Source: Prevotella sp.
GTDB taxonomy: Bacteria > Bacteroidota > Bacteroidia > Bacteroidales > Bacteroidaceae
Assembly (NCBI GenBank): GCA_024697645.1
Contig: JAILFH010000005.1
Coordinates: forward strand, 1-32,393
Direction of reading: 5' to 3'
Length of the DNA stretch: 32,393 bases
Shown: one piece after another, positions 32,106 to 32,393 of the stretch
Numbering within the stretch: position 1 is the stretch's first letter
Layout: each line of letters opens with the position of its first letter
Translations under genes and position numbers: made by a program
Notes under the pieces: generated by a model
The model's input: only the letters and a program-made list of their open reading frames with translations
The model's database searches: none
What the model was told of the DNA's origin: nothing

Positions 32106-32143
32106 AAATCCCGTATAACTCAAGCAGTTATGCGGGATTTTTG
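32106..32143 (+). terminator. dnaK terminator
   Basis: AAATCCCGTATAACT (32106-32120) pairs with AGTTATGCGGGATTT (32126-32140) with one G-T pair and a 5-nt loop, followed by TTTTTG. Confidence 0.93.
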
Positions 32144-32215
32144 TTTGGTAAAACCTGCGATTATCGCTTATTATCAGGTATTTATGGAAATATTTCTTGG
32201 AGACAATACCGCTAA

Positions 32216-32393
32216 TTAAGACGTAGCATCCGTCTGTTCCTTATTAATATTCTTGCGATATTGTCTTGGCGAAATACCCACAATTCGGCTGAAGGAGCGA
32301 CTGAAATAGGCCTGATCGGTATATCCGCAACGCGTTCCTACTTCGTTGATTGACATACCAGGATGTTCTTTCAACAACTGACGTGCATAGTCG
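32216..32393 (-). CDS. AraC-family transcription regulator, C-terminal part (cut by window end)
   Basis: The minus strand from the window edge encodes 58 residues ending at a TAA (32216-32218). They read DYARQLLKEHPGMSINEV, then GTRCGYTDQAYFSRSFSRIVGISPRQYRKN: the second helix-turn-helix of the AraC/XylS family, with the typical GYTDQAYFSRSF and G-x-SPRQYR motifs. The effector domain and start lie beyond the window. It converges with dnaK across the terminator at 32106-32143. No start codon is in the window, so the gene can only be seen from its open frame. Confidence 0.9.
   Translation of the reverse strand, partial: DYARQLLKEHPGMSINEVGTRCGYTDQAYFSRSFSRIVGISPRQYRKNINKEQTDATS

Overview
The window looks like chromosomal DNA of a Bacteroidetes bacterium, most likely Prevotella or a close relative. 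The evidence is the repeated Bacteroides-type -7 element TAnnTTTG upstream of many genes, the near absence of Shine-Dalgarno sequences, a fragment of a Bacteroidales HU-like gene, a SusC-like outer-membrane barrel protein, a DUF2023/flavodoxin pair, and secreted enzymes for plant glycans. No phage, plasmid, IS transposase, CRISPR array, tRNA or rRNA was seen. All calls come from reading motifs and family resemblance; no database search was possible.

Layout. (1) 1-3330: repeat-rich DNA with a broken HU-like gene between two GC-rich palindromic elements, a 22-bp degenerate tandem repeat array, then a tight kdgF-like / ACT-domain / retropepsin-like lipoprotein operon, followed by more GC-rich palindromes. 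(2) 3331-6230: an ABC transporter (ATPase plus two permeases) with a YtrA-type GntR regulator, an operator-like palindrome at its promoter, and nested inverted repeats on both sides. (3) 6793-12146: an outer-membrane barrel protein and a large periplasmic M16 protease. (4) 12388-16538 (minus strand): a two-domain secreted GH88 + DUF2264/GH154 enzyme and an NhaD antiporter. (5) 16723-22578: a rhamnose block with rhamnulokinase, an arabinose/fucose-isomerase-like enzyme and an MFS sugar transporter on plus, then an Ala/Lys-rich exported protein and rhamnulose-1-phosphate aldolase on minus. (6) 22695-25743: a probably leaderless unknown gene, carboxynorspermidine dehydrogenase and recA. (7) 25744-28848: a large 22-bp repeat array, a secreted GH42 beta-galactosidase, a third 22-bp-period array and a small lipoprotein. 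(8) 28930-32393: DUF2023 and flavodoxin on minus, dnaK on plus, and the C-terminal end of an AraC regulator at the window edge.

How the parts may fit. GH88/GH154, GH42, the KdgF-like protein and the rhamnose genes fit use of rhamnose- and glucuronate-capped plant polymers such as arabinogalactan-protein or rhamnogalacturonan side chains. Glucuronyl caps would be removed by GH88/GH154, galactose by GH42, unsaturated uronates linearised by KdgF and rhamnose catabolised by the rha genes. A palindrome at the rhaB promoter shares an 11-bp half with a site upstream of the GH42 gene, which suggests shared control.

The most unusual non-coding signals are the 22-bp-period arrays at three places, the nested inverted repeats around the ABC cassette, the GC-rich palindromes at gene ends (one supplies a stop codon), and the CTAG cluster plus perfect palindrome upstream of recA.
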